From contig CAVSYB010000017.1 of assembly GCA_963732155.1 (NCBI GenBank), positions 62,001-126,000 of the forward strand: 64,000 nt of DNA, written 5' to 3'. The number at the start of each line of letters is the position of its first letter. Position 1 is the stretch's first letter. A program made the translations under genes and the position numbers. Below the pieces are notes generated by a model. It was not told the DNA's origin. It searched no databases and worked only from the letters and a program-made list of their open reading frames with translations. This DNA is from Roseiarcus sp963732155. GTDB lineage: Bacteria; Pseudomonadota; Alphaproteobacteria; Rhizobiales; Beijerinckiaceae. Below, one piece after another: positions 16,740-26,680 of this stretch.

Positions 16740-18020
16740 ATGACGCTCGCGCCGGAAACGGCCCCGGCCGCCAGGAAGAGCCTGCGGGCCCGGGTCTATC
16801 AGTTCTTGCTGAGCGATCCCCGCGGAAGCCAGGCGATCGCGCGCGCCGTCATCGTCATCGTGCTGGTGAATCTGACGGCGGTCTGCGCCGAATCCGTGCC
16901 CTCGCTGGCCTCGCAATGGCGGTGGTTGTTCCTCGCGATCGAGACGGCGACGCTGGCGCTGCTCTCGCTGGAATACGCCGTCCGTCTCTGGGTGGCGGCC
17001 GAATTCGCCCCTTACGGCAGGATGGGCGCCGCGAGCGCCAGGATGCGCTTCGCGCTGAGCGCCGGCGGCCTGGTCGATCTGGTCGCCGTCCTGCCGTTCT
17101 GGTTCGCCTATTTTCTCCCTGCCGATTTCCGTATCCTGCTGTTGCTGAGGGTGTTGCGCTTTCTCAAGCTCGCGCGCTACTCGCCGGCGATCCAGTCGCT
17201 GTTCGAGGCGCTATACGCCGAACGGCGCGCGCTCGCCGGCTGCGTGATCATATTGTTCGGCGCCGCGCTGTTCGCCGCGACCGCCATGCACCTCGTCGAA
17301 GGCCGCGTCCAGCCCGACAAGCTCGGCACGATTCCCGACGCCATGTGGTGGGCGATCGTGACCCTGGGAACGGTCGGTTACGGCGACGTCGTGCCCATCA
17401 CGCCGGCCGGCCGGCTCGTCGCAGCGGTCACGATCTTCGCAGGCCTGATCATCATGGCGCTGCCGATCGGCATCATCGCCACCGCCTTCGCCGAGGAAGT
17501 CCATCGCCGCGACTTCGTCATCACCTGGACCATGATTTCGCGCGTGCCGCTCTTCTCGGCGCTGAACGCCGGCGAGGTCGGCGACATCATGAAGTTGCTC
17601 AAGGCGCGGCGCGTCGAGGCCGGCGCGGTGATCGCGCGGCGCGGCGAACGCGCCGAATCGATGTTCTTCATCGCCGACGGCGAAGTCGACATCGCCATCG
17701 GCGGAAAAAAGGTGCGGCTCGGTCCGGGCCATTTCTTCGGCGAGATCGCGGCGCTGCAGCGATCCCGCCGCTCGGCGACCTCGGTGGCGGTGAGCCGCTG
17801 CAATCTCCTCGTGCTCGACGCTCGCGATCTGCATGACCTGATGGACAAGAATGCGCGGATCGCCGAGCGCATCCGAGAAGTGGCGAAGTCTCGCGCCGGC
17901 CATGCGATCGTCACGCCGCAGGGCGACCTCGTCGCCGAAGAACTCGAAGACACCGAACAACAGTTCGGCCCCCAGCATCCAAAGCGCGGGCCGACGGAAG
18001 CGGGCGGCGGACCGGACTGA
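16740..18020 (+). CDS. Voltage-gated-type potassium channel with C-terminal cyclic-nucleotide-binding domain
   Basis: A 426-residue six-transmembrane channel. S4 is seen as FRILLLLRVLRFLKLAR, with few regularly spaced arginines. The pore has the selectivity filter TVGYGD at 211-216, then S6 (AVTIFAGLIIMALPIGIIATAF). After a linker comes a cNMP-binding domain (FFIADGEVDIAIGGKKVRLGPGHFFGEIAALQ then RRSATSVAV), including the phosphate-binding cassette. This resembles the Mesorhizobium MloK1 channel, which opens on cAMP. I start at the ATG at 16740; a GTG at 16716 is in frame. It is convergent with the PEP synthase gene 69 bases away. Confidence 0.9.
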   Translation: MTLAPETAPAARKSLRARVYQFLLSDPRGSQAIARAVIVIVLVNLTAVCAESVPSLASQWRWLFLAIETATLALLSLEYAVRLWVAAEFAPYGRMGAASARMRFALSAGGLVDLVAVLPFWFAYFLPADFRILLLLRVLRFLKLARYSPAIQSLFEALYAERRALAGCVIILFGAALFAATAMHLVEGRVQPDKLGTIPDAMWWAIVTLGTVGYGDVVPITPAGRLVAAVTIFAGLIIMALPIGIIATAFAEEVHRRDFVITWTMISRVPLFSALNAGEVGDIMKLLKARRVEAGAVIARRGERAESMFFIADGEVDIAIGGKKVRLGPGHFFGEIAALQRSRRSATSVAVSRCNLLVLDARDLHDLMDKNARIAERIREVAKSRAGHAIVTPQGDLVAEELEDTEQQFGPQHPKRGPTEAGGGPD

Positions 18021-18089
18021 TCGCTCTGTCGTGCCGCGCGGCGGGCGGGCAGCGCCTTCCCGCCTGGCCCCTGTCCTGGCCTTTGCCGC

Positions 18090-20525
18090 CTAAGCGGCGG
18101 TGCTGGCCAGCCCCTTCGCCGGAGCCGCCGCCGCTTTTTCCGCCTCGGCGACGATCGTAATCGTGCGCAGCAGGCTCGATGGATTGACGCTCATCGAATC
18201 GATGCCGATCGTCGCCAGGAAGCGGGCGATTTCCGGATAGTTGGCGGGCGCTTCGCCGCAAATGCCCACCTTCCGATGGTTGCGCTTGGCTCCCGTCACC
18301 GCCAGGCGAAGCATCTCCAGCATCCCGGGATCCCGCTCGTCGAAATCGAACGCCACTTTCTCGGAATCGCGGTCGACCCCAAGCGTGAGCTGCGTGAGGT
18401 CGTTCGACCCGATCGAGAAGCCGTCGAACACCGCGGCGAAAGCGTCGACCTGGATGACGTTGTTGGGAATCTCGCACATCACGTAGACTTCGAGCCCGTT
18501 CTCGCCGCGCTTCAGGCCGTTGCGCGCCAGGGTCGCCAGCACTTGCTCGGCCTCTCTCACGCGGCGGCAGAACGGCACCATGATCAGAAGGTTGGTGAGC
18601 CCCATGGCGCCGCGCACCCGTCCGAGCGCCTCGCATTCGAGCGCGAAGCCGTCGGCGTAATCGGGGTGCGCGTAGCGCGAGGCGCCCCGGAAGCCCAGCA
18701 TCGGATTGTCTTCGTGCGGCTCGAAACCGGAGCCGCCGATGAGCGCCGCATATTCGTTGGTCTTGAAATCCGAAAGACGGATGATCACCGGCTTGGGGTA
18801 GAAGGCCGCGGCGATCGTGCCGACGCCTTCGGCGAGGTTGCGCACGAAATACTCGCGCAGCGACGGGAACCCGCGCGCGCGCTGGTCGATCGCCTCGCGA
18901 TCGGCGGCCGATACGCGATCCGGATGCATCAGCGCCATCGGATGCACGCCGATATGATTGTTGATGATGAACTCCATGCGGGCCAGCCCGACGCCGGCGT
19001 TCGGCATCATCGCCGAACGGAACGCCAGATCGGGGTCGCCGAGGTTGACCATGATCTTGGTCCGGGTGGCGGGCAGGGTGCTCGCATCGACGCGCGTGAC
19101 TTCGAACGGCACGTCGCCCGCGTAGACCGCGCCGGTCTCGCCGGCGCAGGAAACGGTGACGCGCGCGCCGGTCTTCAGAACGGTCGTGGCGTTGCCCGTG
19201 CCGACGATCGCCGGCACGCCGAGTTCGCGCGCGACGATCGCCGCGTGACAGGTGCGCCCGCCGTGGTCGGTGACGATGGCGCCGGCGGTCTTCATCACCG
19301 GCTCCCAGTCGGGATTGGTCGCGCTGGCGACCAGCACCTCGCCCGGCCTGAAGGTTCTCAATTCATCCGTCGAGGCGATCACCCGGACGACGCCGCTGCC
19401 GATCTTCTCGCCGACCGCCTTGCCCGAAACCAGCACCGCGCCGGATCCGGTCAGGGCGTAAGTCTCGAGCATCGTGCCGGTCTTTTGGGAGGCCACGGTC
19501 TCCGGCCGCGCCTGGACGATATAAAGCAGGCCGTCGACGCCGTCTTTCGCCCATTCGATATCCATCGGCTGCGGATGGCCGGCGCGCGTCGAATAATGCT
19601 CCTCGATCGCGACGGCGTAGCCCGCCAGCGTCAAAGCGTCCTCGTCGGTGATGCAGAAGCGCCCCTGCTTGACGAGCGAGGTGGGCTCGTTGCGGGTGCT
19701 GGAGCCGGTATGCCCCTTCTTGAGGGTCATGGTCACCTGCTTTTGCCCGAGCGAGCGTCGCAGCACGGCGCGATGTCCCTTACGGAACGTCGGCTTGTGG
19801 ACGTAGAATTCGTCGGGGTCGACCGTTCCCTGCACGACGTTCTCGCCCAGGCCGTAGGAGCCGGTGATCAGGACGACGTCGCGAAAGCCGGATTCCGTAT
19901 CGAGCGTGAAGATCACGCCGCTCGAGCCGATGTCGGAGCGGACCATCTTCATCACGCCGACCGACAGCCCGACCTTGAAGTGATCGAATCCGTTGTTGAC
20001 GCGATAGACGATGCCGCGGTCGGTGAACAGCGAGGCGAAGCATTGACGGCAGGCCTCGAACAAGTCGTCGGCGCCGGAGATGTTGAGGTAGGTCTCGTGC
20101 TGGCCGGCGAAGCTCGCGGTCGGCAAATCCTCGGCGGTCGCGGAGCTGCGCACGGCGACGGCGACATCGGCTCCGTACTGCTTTTCGAGCGTCTTGTAGG
20201 CGGCTGCGATGCGCTTGCGCATCGCCTCCGAGCCGGTGGCGGCGTGGACGATCCGGCGGGCCTCGGCGGCGTTCTTCGCGAGCAGCGCGAGGTCGGTGAT
20301 GTCGAGGTTGTCCAGCAGCGCGCGCAGCGCCGGCCCGGCGTTGGCCGCCTCCAGGGCTTCGTAATAGGCCTGCGCGGTCAGCGCGAAGCCGTTGGGAATG
20401 CGGATGCCCTGCGAACCGAGTTCGTGATACATCTCGCCGAGCGAGGCGTTCTTTCCGCCGACCAGCGCGACGTCGTCATTGCCGACGCTCTCGAACCAGC
20501 GAAGATAAGTCGAATTGTCCACCAT
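18090..20525 (-). CDS. ppsA: Phosphoenolpyruvate synthase
   Basis: An 811-residue enzyme that makes PEP from pyruvate and ATP, releasing AMP and phosphate. It has the N-terminal ATP-grasp domain (VGGKNASLGEMYHEL, RSSATAEDLPTASFAGQHET), the phosphohistidine domain with GGRTCHAAIVAREL and His427, and the C-terminal PEP-binding TIM barrel with SIGSNDLTQLTLGVDRD and CGEAPANYPE. Length and motif order match PpsA rather than PpdK. A strong FixK/FNR-like palindrome sits about 63 bases before the start, so low-oxygen induction is likely. PEP formation would support gluconeogenesis or carboxylation when respiration is limited. Confidence 0.95.
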   Translation of the reverse strand: MVDNSTYLRWFESVGNDDVALVGGKNASLGEMYHELGSQGIRIPNGFALTAQAYYEALEAANAGPALRALLDNLDITDLALLAKNAAEARRIVHAATGSEAMRKRIAAAYKTLEKQYGADVAVAVRSSATAEDLPTASFAGQHETYLNISGADDLFEACRQCFASLFTDRGIVYRVNNGFDHFKVGLSVGVMKMVRSDIGSSGVIFTLDTESGFRDVVLITGSYGLGENVVQGTVDPDEFYVHKPTFRKGHRAVLRRSLGQKQVTMTLKKGHTGSSTRNEPTSLVKQGRFCITDEDALTLAGYAVAIEEHYSTRAGHPQPMDIEWAKDGVDGLLYIVQARPETVASQKTGTMLETYALTGSGAVLVSGKAVGEKIGSGVVRVIASTDELRTFRPGEVLVASATNPDWEPVMKTAGAIVTDHGGRTCHAAIVARELGVPAIVGTGNATTVLKTGARVTVSCAGETGAVYAGDVPFEVTRVDASTLPATRTKIMVNLGDPDLAFRSAMMPNAGVGLARMEFIINNHIGVHPMALMHPDRVSAADREAIDQRARGFPSLREYFVRNLAEGVGTIAAAFYPKPVIIRLSDFKTNEYAALIGGSGFEPHEDNPMLGFRGASRYAHPDYADGFALECEALGRVRGAMGLTNLLIMVPFCRRVREAEQVLATLARNGLKRGENGLEVYVMCEIPNNVIQVDAFAAVFDGFSIGSNDLTQLTLGVDRDSEKVAFDFDERDPGMLEMLRLAVTGAKRNHRKVGICGEAPANYPEIARFLATIGIDSMSVNPSSLLRTITIVAEAEKAAAAPAKGLASTAA

Positions 20526-20581
20526 GGCTGCGTTCCCCGATTGCCTTCACGCGACCAAAACCCATGCGCGCCGGGCTCGCG

Positions 20582-20595
20582 TTGATCTGCGTCAA
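20582..20595. promoter_or_regulatory. Putative FixK/FNR box upstream of ppsA
   Basis: TTGATCTGCGTCAA is a near-perfect match to the FNR/FixK consensus TTGAT-N4-ATCAA, with one deviating base in the right half. Its centre is about 63 bases upstream of the ppsA ATG at 20525, fitting an activator site around -40. It is the best of the three such boxes seen in this window. Confidence 0.65.
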
Positions 20596-20673
20596 GACCG
20601 CCGAAAATAGACTCGAGCCCCGGCGGCCGTCGGAGCCAGCGACCTCTGGCTCGCGGCCGACCGGCGTCACGGT

Positions 20674-22254
20674 TTATTCGGCGCTCTCGCCGAGAACCTC
20701 GCGCAAGGCGAACGCGAGGTCGGCCTGACGGTAAGGCTTGCGCAGCACTCTCAGCCGCTCGCGCTGCAACTCGTCGCCGTGCGCGAGATCCTCGGAATAT
20801 CCTGAGGTCAGCAACACTTTGACGCCGGGTCGGATCGCTCGCGCCTGCGTTGCGACCTCGCGGCCCGACAGCCCGCCCGGCATGACCAGATCGGTGAAGA
20901 CGAGGTCCACCTTGTCGCCGCGGTTGAGCACTTCGAGCGCCTTCGGGCCGTCGATCGCCTCGATGACCTCGTAGCCGATCATCTTCAGCCGCTTGACGGT
21001 GAGCCGGCGCACCCGCTCGTCGTCCTCGACGAGCAGCACGGTCTCGCGGGCCTGCGAAATCCGGTCGGTCATTGCCGCGCCGGCCGGTTCGCCGGCGCGG
21101 GCGCCGGCGGCGCGCGGAAAATACAGATTGATGGTCGTTCCATGGCCGACCTCGCTGTAGATCGTGATGTGGCCGCCGGACTGCCTGACGAAACCATAGA
21201 CCATCGCGAGGCCGAGCCCCGTGCCGCGCCCCTTTTCCTTGGTGGTGAAGAAGGGCTCGAAGGCGCGGTCGCGCACCTCCGGCGCCATGCCGGTCCCGGT
21301 GTCGGAGATCGAGAGCTGCACATATTCGCCGGGCTTCAACTCCGGCAGGAAGTCCGACTGGTCCGGCTCGAACAGGAAATTGCGGGTCTCGACGATCAGC
21401 TTGCCGCCGTTCGGCATGGCGTCGCGTGCGTTGACCGCCATGTTGACGATCGCGCTCTGGAACTGTCCGGGGTCGGCGCGCGTATCCCAGAGATCCGGGG
21501 CGAGCGAAGTGGAAAGCGTGATGTGTTCGCCGATCATGCGGCCGAGCATCTCGGCGATCCCGACAGCGAGGTCGTTGAGCTGGATGACGTGGGGATCGAG
21601 GTGCCTCTGGCGCGAAAAGCTCAGCAGCTGGTCGGTGAGCTTGGAGCCCAGCGCCGCGGCGTCCTGCGCCTCCTTCAGCAGGCCGCGCGCTTCGGCGCCC
21701 GCCAGGCGCGTTTCGAGCAGCTCCAGGTTTCCCGTGATCACCAGCAGCAGGTTGTTGAAGTCGTGCGCGATGCCGCCGGTGAGCTGGCCGACCGCCTCCA
21801 TCTTCTGCGCCTGGGCGAGACGGCGCTCGCTCTCGCGCAACGCCTCCTCGACATGGCGGCGGTCGCTGAGGTCGTAGATCATGCCGGTGAAGTAGCGCCG
21901 GCCCTCGGCGGCGAATTCGCTGACCGACAGGTGCAGGGGAAACGTCGCGCCGCTCTTGCGCCGGCCGATCACCTCGCGCCCGATCCCGATCACCTTTTTG
22001 GCGCCGGTGTCCAGGTAATTGCTCAGATAGCCGTCGTGCTCCGTCCTTGTCGGCTCCGGCATCAGCATCCTGACGTTCTGGCCGACCAGTTCGCCGGCGC
22101 TGTAGCCGAACAGCCGCTCCGTGGCGGGATTGACGTTTTCGATGGCGCCCTGGCTGTCGATGCTGATGATGGCGGGGACGGCCGATTCGAGGATGCCGCG
22201 CAGCTTGGCCGCCTGGGCCGACAACAACTCGGTGGGGCGATCGGTCTGGAGCAT
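20674..22254 (-). CDS. PAS-domain hybrid sensor histidine kinase, FixL-like sensor region
   Basis: A 526-residue soluble kinase. The PAS domain (about residues 15-130) closely follows FixL in wording (NVRMLMPEPTRTEHDGYL, VIGIGREVIGRRKSGATFP). The HisKA domain has GGIAHDFNNLL with the phospho-acceptor His, and the HATPase domain has NMAVNARDAMP, DTGTGM and GTGLGLAMVYGF. A C-terminal receiver has LLVEDDERVRR and the phospho-acceptor Asp in VFTDLVMPGG. The residue matching the haem-ligating His of Bradyrhizobium FixL (six before the conserved Arg of GIGR) is Lys, so it probably does not sense oxygen through haem. I start at the ATG at 22254 because GAGAGG precedes it; an ATG at 22296 has no ribosome site. 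No partner regulator gene is adjacent. Confidence 0.88.
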   Translation of the reverse strand: MLQTDRPTELLSAQAAKLRGILESAVPAIISIDSQGAIENVNPATERLFGYSAGELVGQNVRMLMPEPTRTEHDGYLSNYLDTGAKKVIGIGREVIGRRKSGATFPLHLSVSEFAAEGRRYFTGMIYDLSDRRHVEEALRESERRLAQAQKMEAVGQLTGGIAHDFNNLLLVITGNLELLETRLAGAEARGLLKEAQDAAALGSKLTDQLLSFSRQRHLDPHVIQLNDLAVGIAEMLGRMIGEHITLSTSLAPDLWDTRADPGQFQSAIVNMAVNARDAMPNGGKLIVETRNFLFEPDQSDFLPELKPGEYVQLSISDTGTGMAPEVRDRAFEPFFTTKEKGRGTGLGLAMVYGFVRQSGGHITIYSEVGHGTTINLYFPRAAGARAGEPAGAAMTDRISQARETVLLVEDDERVRRLTVKRLKMIGYEVIEAIDGPKALEVLNRGDKVDLVFTDLVMPGGLSGREVATQARAIRPGVKVLLTSGYSEDLAHGDELQRERLRVLRKPYRQADLAFALREVLGESAE

Positions 22255-22439
22255 GACAGCCGCCTCTCCCCGCGCCCGGGCGCCAAGCGCCTTCATTTCA
22301 ATGTTACCATGGCGACCGGGAGCATTGTCAACGTCGCGCGACTGACGGAGCGCCCGGCTGACGCGGCGTCACCGCGGCGAGGCGCGCGCTATGCGGCGTC
22401 GTCCATTCTGCGCGGCCCAGCATGTCGACGCGACGATGT

Positions 22440-22453
22440 TTGATCGGCGTCAA
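22440..22453. promoter_or_regulatory. Putative FixK/FNR box between kinase gene and N-ATPase operon
   Basis: TTGATCGGCGTCAA fits TTGAT-N4-ATCAA with one mismatch in the right half. It lies about 104 bases before the atpD start and about 190 bases before the divergent kinase start, so it could serve either, more likely the N-ATPase operon. The remainder of the 296-base gap shows only a Shine-Dalgarno (GGGGAGAG) before atpD. Confidence 0.55.
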
Positions 22454-22550
22454 TTCACCGGCCTGCGAGAGCGGATAATCGAATTACCGCAATGCGGCGC
22501 GGGAATAGACCGGCTTCGCAAGGCGCGTCCTTTCGGCTAGGGGAGAGCGC

Positions 22551-23968
<1,418 letters not shown>

Positions 23969-23972
<4 letters not shown>

Positions 23973-24391
23973 GGCTGCGCATCATCACGCCGCTGTCGGT
24001 GGTCGTCGACGAAGAAGGCGTGCTGGCGCTGTGCGCCGACGACGCAACCGGCAGTTTCGGGATTCTGCCGGGGCACGCCGACTTTCTCACCAGCCTGGCG
24101 ATCTCGGTCGTGAACTGGAAAGGCGGCGATGGATCGCGGCGCTATTGCGCCGTGCGTCGCGGCGTGCTCACCGTCGCCGCCGGACATGACATCGCGATTG
24201 CGACGCGCGAGGCGGTCGTCGGCGAGGATCTCGCCACCCTCGATCAAGTGGTCCTCGGCCGCTTCCGCGCCGATATCGAGACCGAAAAGGCCGAGCGCGT
24301 CGAAAGCGCCCGGCTGCAACTCAACGCAATTCGCCAGATCATGCGCCACTTGCGGCCGGATGGGCGCGGCGCCCCGGCGGGGCTCGCATGA
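23969..24391 (+). CDS. atpC: N-type ATPase subunit epsilon
   Basis: A 140-residue central-stalk subunit. The N-terminal beta sandwich (MRLRIITPLSVVVDEEGV, GSFGILPGHADFLTSLAISV) is typical of F-type epsilon, followed by a C-terminal two-helix region. It starts within the ATGA overlap with atpD and ends in another ATGA overlap with the next gene. It should bind subunit gamma and the c-ring. Confidence 0.92.
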
Positions 24392-24681
24392 CCTCGCCCG
24401 AAACCGGGCCTGGCGAGCAGGACGCGCTGGTGAAGGGGACGCGTCTGCGCGGCGAACGTCGCCGCCGCTGGCTCCGCGAGGGCGATCCCTCGGTGGCGCG
24501 CCGGCTCGCGCAGATCGGCGTGCTCGGCTGGATCATCGTGGCCCCGATGTTGATCGGCCTCTTCATCGGCCGCTGGCTCGACCAGCATTTCGGCTCGGGA
24601 ATATTCTGGAGCGCGCCGCTGTTGATGCTCGGACTGGCGCTTGGATGCTGGTCCGCCTGGAAATGGATGAACGCCGAATGA
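24388..24681 (+). CDS. atpQ: N-type ATPase subunit AtpQ (AtpI/AtpZ-like membrane protein)
   Basis: A 97-residue protein with a basic N-terminus (RLRGERRRRWLREGD) and two hydrophobic segments (IGVLGWIIVAPMLIGLFIG and SAPLLMLGLALGCWSAW). This is the AtpI/AtpZ-like small membrane protein found in N-ATPase operons as AtpQ. AtpI-type proteins help c-ring assembly and have been linked to Mg2+ or Ca2+ uptake. Assignment rests on position between atpC and atpR and the two-segment layout. Confidence 0.82.
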   Translation: MTSPETGPGEQDALVKGTRLRGERRRRWLREGDPSVARRLAQIGVLGWIIVAPMLIGLFIGRWLDQHFGSGIFWSAPLLMLGLALGCWSAWKWMNAE

Positions 24682-24983
24682 GCGCCTGGTCGTTCGACAA
24701 CCTGCCCGCCTATGCGATGGCTGTCAGCCTCGCCGCGCATCTTGTCGCCGGGATCGGGCTCGGCGTCGCCTATTTCAGCGCCGTGTGGTGGAACGCGCGC
24801 CTGTTCGCCTCGGGCGGCGGGGCGATCACGACGATCGCCCTGACGGTCGCCCGCTTCGTCCTGCTGGGCGGTCTCCTGACGCTGGCCAGCCTGGAAGGCG
24901 CGCCGCCCCTGCTGGCGATGGCGCTGGGCGTGCTCGCGGCGCGGCCCATCGTCATGCGCAGGCATCGCGAGGCCGCGCAATGA
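24678..24983 (+). CDS. atpR: N-type ATPase subunit AtpR
   Basis: A 101-residue hydrophobic protein with three predicted membrane segments (MAVSLAAHLVAGIGLGVAYF, ALTVARFVLLGGLLTLASL, PPLLAMALGVLAARPIVM). AtpR is found only in N-ATPase operons. Its membrane Arg and other polar residues have been proposed to contact the extra carboxylate of the c subunit. Arg in LTVARFVLLGG is a candidate for that contact. It is coupled to both neighbours by overlapping starts and stops. Confidence 0.82.
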   Translation: MSAWSFDNLPAYAMAVSLAAHLVAGIGLGVAYFSAVWWNARLFASGGGAITTIALTVARFVLLGGLLTLASLEGAPPLLAMALGVLAARPIVMRRHREAAQ

Positions 24984-25678
24984 ATTCGCCGCTCGCCAGC
25001 CAGACGCTGTTCCATCTGGGTCCGGCGCCGATCACCGAGAGCGTCGCGGCGACGTGGGCGATCATGGCGGCGCTCGTCCTCGGCGGCGTCATCGTCACTC
25101 GCCGGCTGTCGCTTGTCCCGTCGGCGACGCAGGCGGCGTTCGAACTGATCGTCGACACCGTGGACAGCCAGATACGCGACACGATGCAGGCCGAACCCGC
25201 GCCGTATCGGGCGTTCATCGGCACGCTGTTCGTCTTCATCTTCGTCGCCAACTGGTCGTCGCTGGCGCCCGGCGTCGAGCCGCCGACGGCCCATCTGGAA
25301 ACCGACGCCGCATTGGCGCTCCTCGTGTTCCTCGCGGTGATCTGGTTCGGAATCCGGGCCGGCGGCCTGCGCGGCTACCTGGCGACCTTCGCCTCGCCCA
25401 ACCCGATCATGATCCCGCTCAATTTCGTCGAGAGCCTGACGCGCACCTTTTCGCTGTTCGTCCGGTTGTTCGGCAACGTCATGAGCGGCGTCTTCGTCAT
25501 CGGCATCGTGCTGTCGCTCGCCGGCCTCCTCGTGCCGATTCCGCTGATGGCCCTCGATCTGCTGACCGGGGCGGTGCAGGCCTACATCTTTTCCGTGCTG
25601 GCGATGGTCTTCATCGCCGGCGCCGTCAGCGAAGGTAAACCCGCCCCGGACAACGCAAGCCAAAGGACGCCTCCATGA
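24980..25678 (+). CDS. atpB: N-type ATPase subunit a
   Basis: A 232-residue membrane stator subunit with five or six hydrophobic segments. The essential arginine that faces the c-ring is Arg162 in LFVRLFGNVMSG, the equivalent of E. coli Arg210. NPIMIPLNFVESLTRTF precedes it as in other a subunits. It overlaps atpR by four bases and atpE by four bases. Confidence 0.93.
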   Translation: MNSPLASQTLFHLGPAPITESVAATWAIMAALVLGGVIVTRRLSLVPSATQAAFELIVDTVDSQIRDTMQAEPAPYRAFIGTLFVFIFVANWSSLAPGVEPPTAHLETDAALALLVFLAVIWFGIRAGGLRGYLATFASPNPIMIPLNFVESLTRTFSLFVRLFGNVMSGVFVIGIVLSLAGLLVPIPLMALDLLTGAVQAYIFSVLAMVFIAGAVSEGKPAPDNASQRTPP

Positions 25679-25920
25679 ACTGGTTAGCCTTCATCAGCAT
25701 CATATCCGCCGCGATGGCGGTGTCGTTCGGCGCCATCGGCCCGGCGCTCGGCGAGGGACGGGCGGTCGCGGCCGCGATGGACGCCATCGCCCGCCAGCCG
25801 GAGTCGGCCAACACCATCTCGCGGACGCTGTTCGTCGGTCTGGCGATGATCGAAACCATGGCGATCTACTGCCTGGTCATCGCGCTGCTCCTGCTGTTCG
25901 CCAACCCGCTCCTGAAATGA
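25675..25920 (+). CDS. atpE: N-type ATPase subunit c
   Basis: An 81-residue hairpin with two membrane helices. Residues Pro23, Glu27, Glu60, Thr61 and Tyr65 align in spacing with Pro28, Gln32, Glu65, Ser66 and Tyr70 of the Na+-binding c subunit of Ilyobacter tartaricus. Glu27 in the first helix is the extra carboxylate characteristic of N-ATPases. The polar loop reads ARQPE. This pattern was the basis for predicting Na+ transport, but N-type rings have also been reported to be proton-specific, so specificity should be left open. It follows atpB with a four-base overlap. Confidence 0.94.
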   Translation: MNWLAFISIISAAMAVSFGAIGPALGEGRAVAAAMDAIARQPESANTISRTLFVGLAMIETMAIYCLVIALLLLFANPLLK

Positions 25921-25936
25921 CGTACGGGTTCGCGTC

Positions 25937-26680
25937 ATGACCATCGACTGGTGGACGCTCGGCATCCAGACCGTCAACGTCCTCATTCTGGTCTGGCTGC
26001 TGGGGCGGTTCTTCTGGCGGCCGGTTGCGGCGATGATCGAGGAGCGCCGCGCCGCGGCGCGGCGGACGCTGGCCGAGGCGGAGGCCAAGCGCGTGGCGGC
26101 GACCGCCGCCCTCGCCGAAATCGAGCGCACGCGCGAGGGCTTCGCCCAGGAGCGCGAGGCGATCCTCGCCGCGGCGCGCGAGACGGCCGAAGCGGAACGC
26201 GCGGCGCGGCTCGCGGAGGCCGCCAACGAGGCGGCGTCGCTGCAGCGAGACGCGAAGGATGCGATCGAAAGAGAAAAAGCAACGGTCGACAAGGCATGGG
26301 GCGAGCGGGCGGGCCGCCTGGCGATCGCCATTGCGGAGCGTCTGGCCGCGCGCCTGGACGGCCCGGCGGTGCGCGACGCGTTCCTCGACTGGCTGCTTGC
26401 CGAGATTGGGCGCCTGCCGGAGACGGCGCGTCGGGCGATGGCGGCCGATGGCGTCGCGCTCGAGGCGGTCAGCGCCGCGCCGTTGGAGCCGACCGATCAG
26501 GCGCGCTACCGGACGCGGATCGGCGAGGCGTTGGGGACCCATCCGCAGATCGCCTTCCGGGCGGATCCCGCGCTCATCGCCGGGCTGGAGCTGCACGGCC
26601 CCCATCTTGTCGTGAGCAACAGTTGGCGCGCCGACCTCACCAAAATCCTGGCGGACATCACCGATGACAGCCGAGCCTGA
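25937..26680 (+). CDS. atpF: N-type ATPase subunit b with delta-like C-terminal segment
   Basis: A 247-residue stator protein. One N-terminal membrane helix (about residues 9-28) is followed by a long charged coiled coil rich in Ala, Glu and Arg (about 35-135), as in subunit b. The last 75 residues are not b-like. They include RADPALIAGLELHG at 208-221 and end SNSWRADLTKILADI, resembling the C-terminal domain of subunit delta (usually DPSLIGGLVIR then RTRLERL). Since no atpH gene exists in the operon, this segment may provide the delta function. Its end overlaps atpA by 17 bases. Confidence 0.85.
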   Translation: MTIDWWTLGIQTVNVLILVWLLGRFFWRPVAAMIEERRAAARRTLAEAEAKRVAATAALAEIERTREGFAQEREAILAAARETAEAERAARLAEAANEAASLQRDAKDAIEREKATVDKAWGERAGRLAIAIAERLAARLDGPAVRDAFLDWLLAEIGRLPETARRAMAADGVALEAVSAAPLEPTDQARYRTRIGEALGTHPQIAFRADPALIAGLELHGPHLVVSNSWRADLTKILADITDDSRA

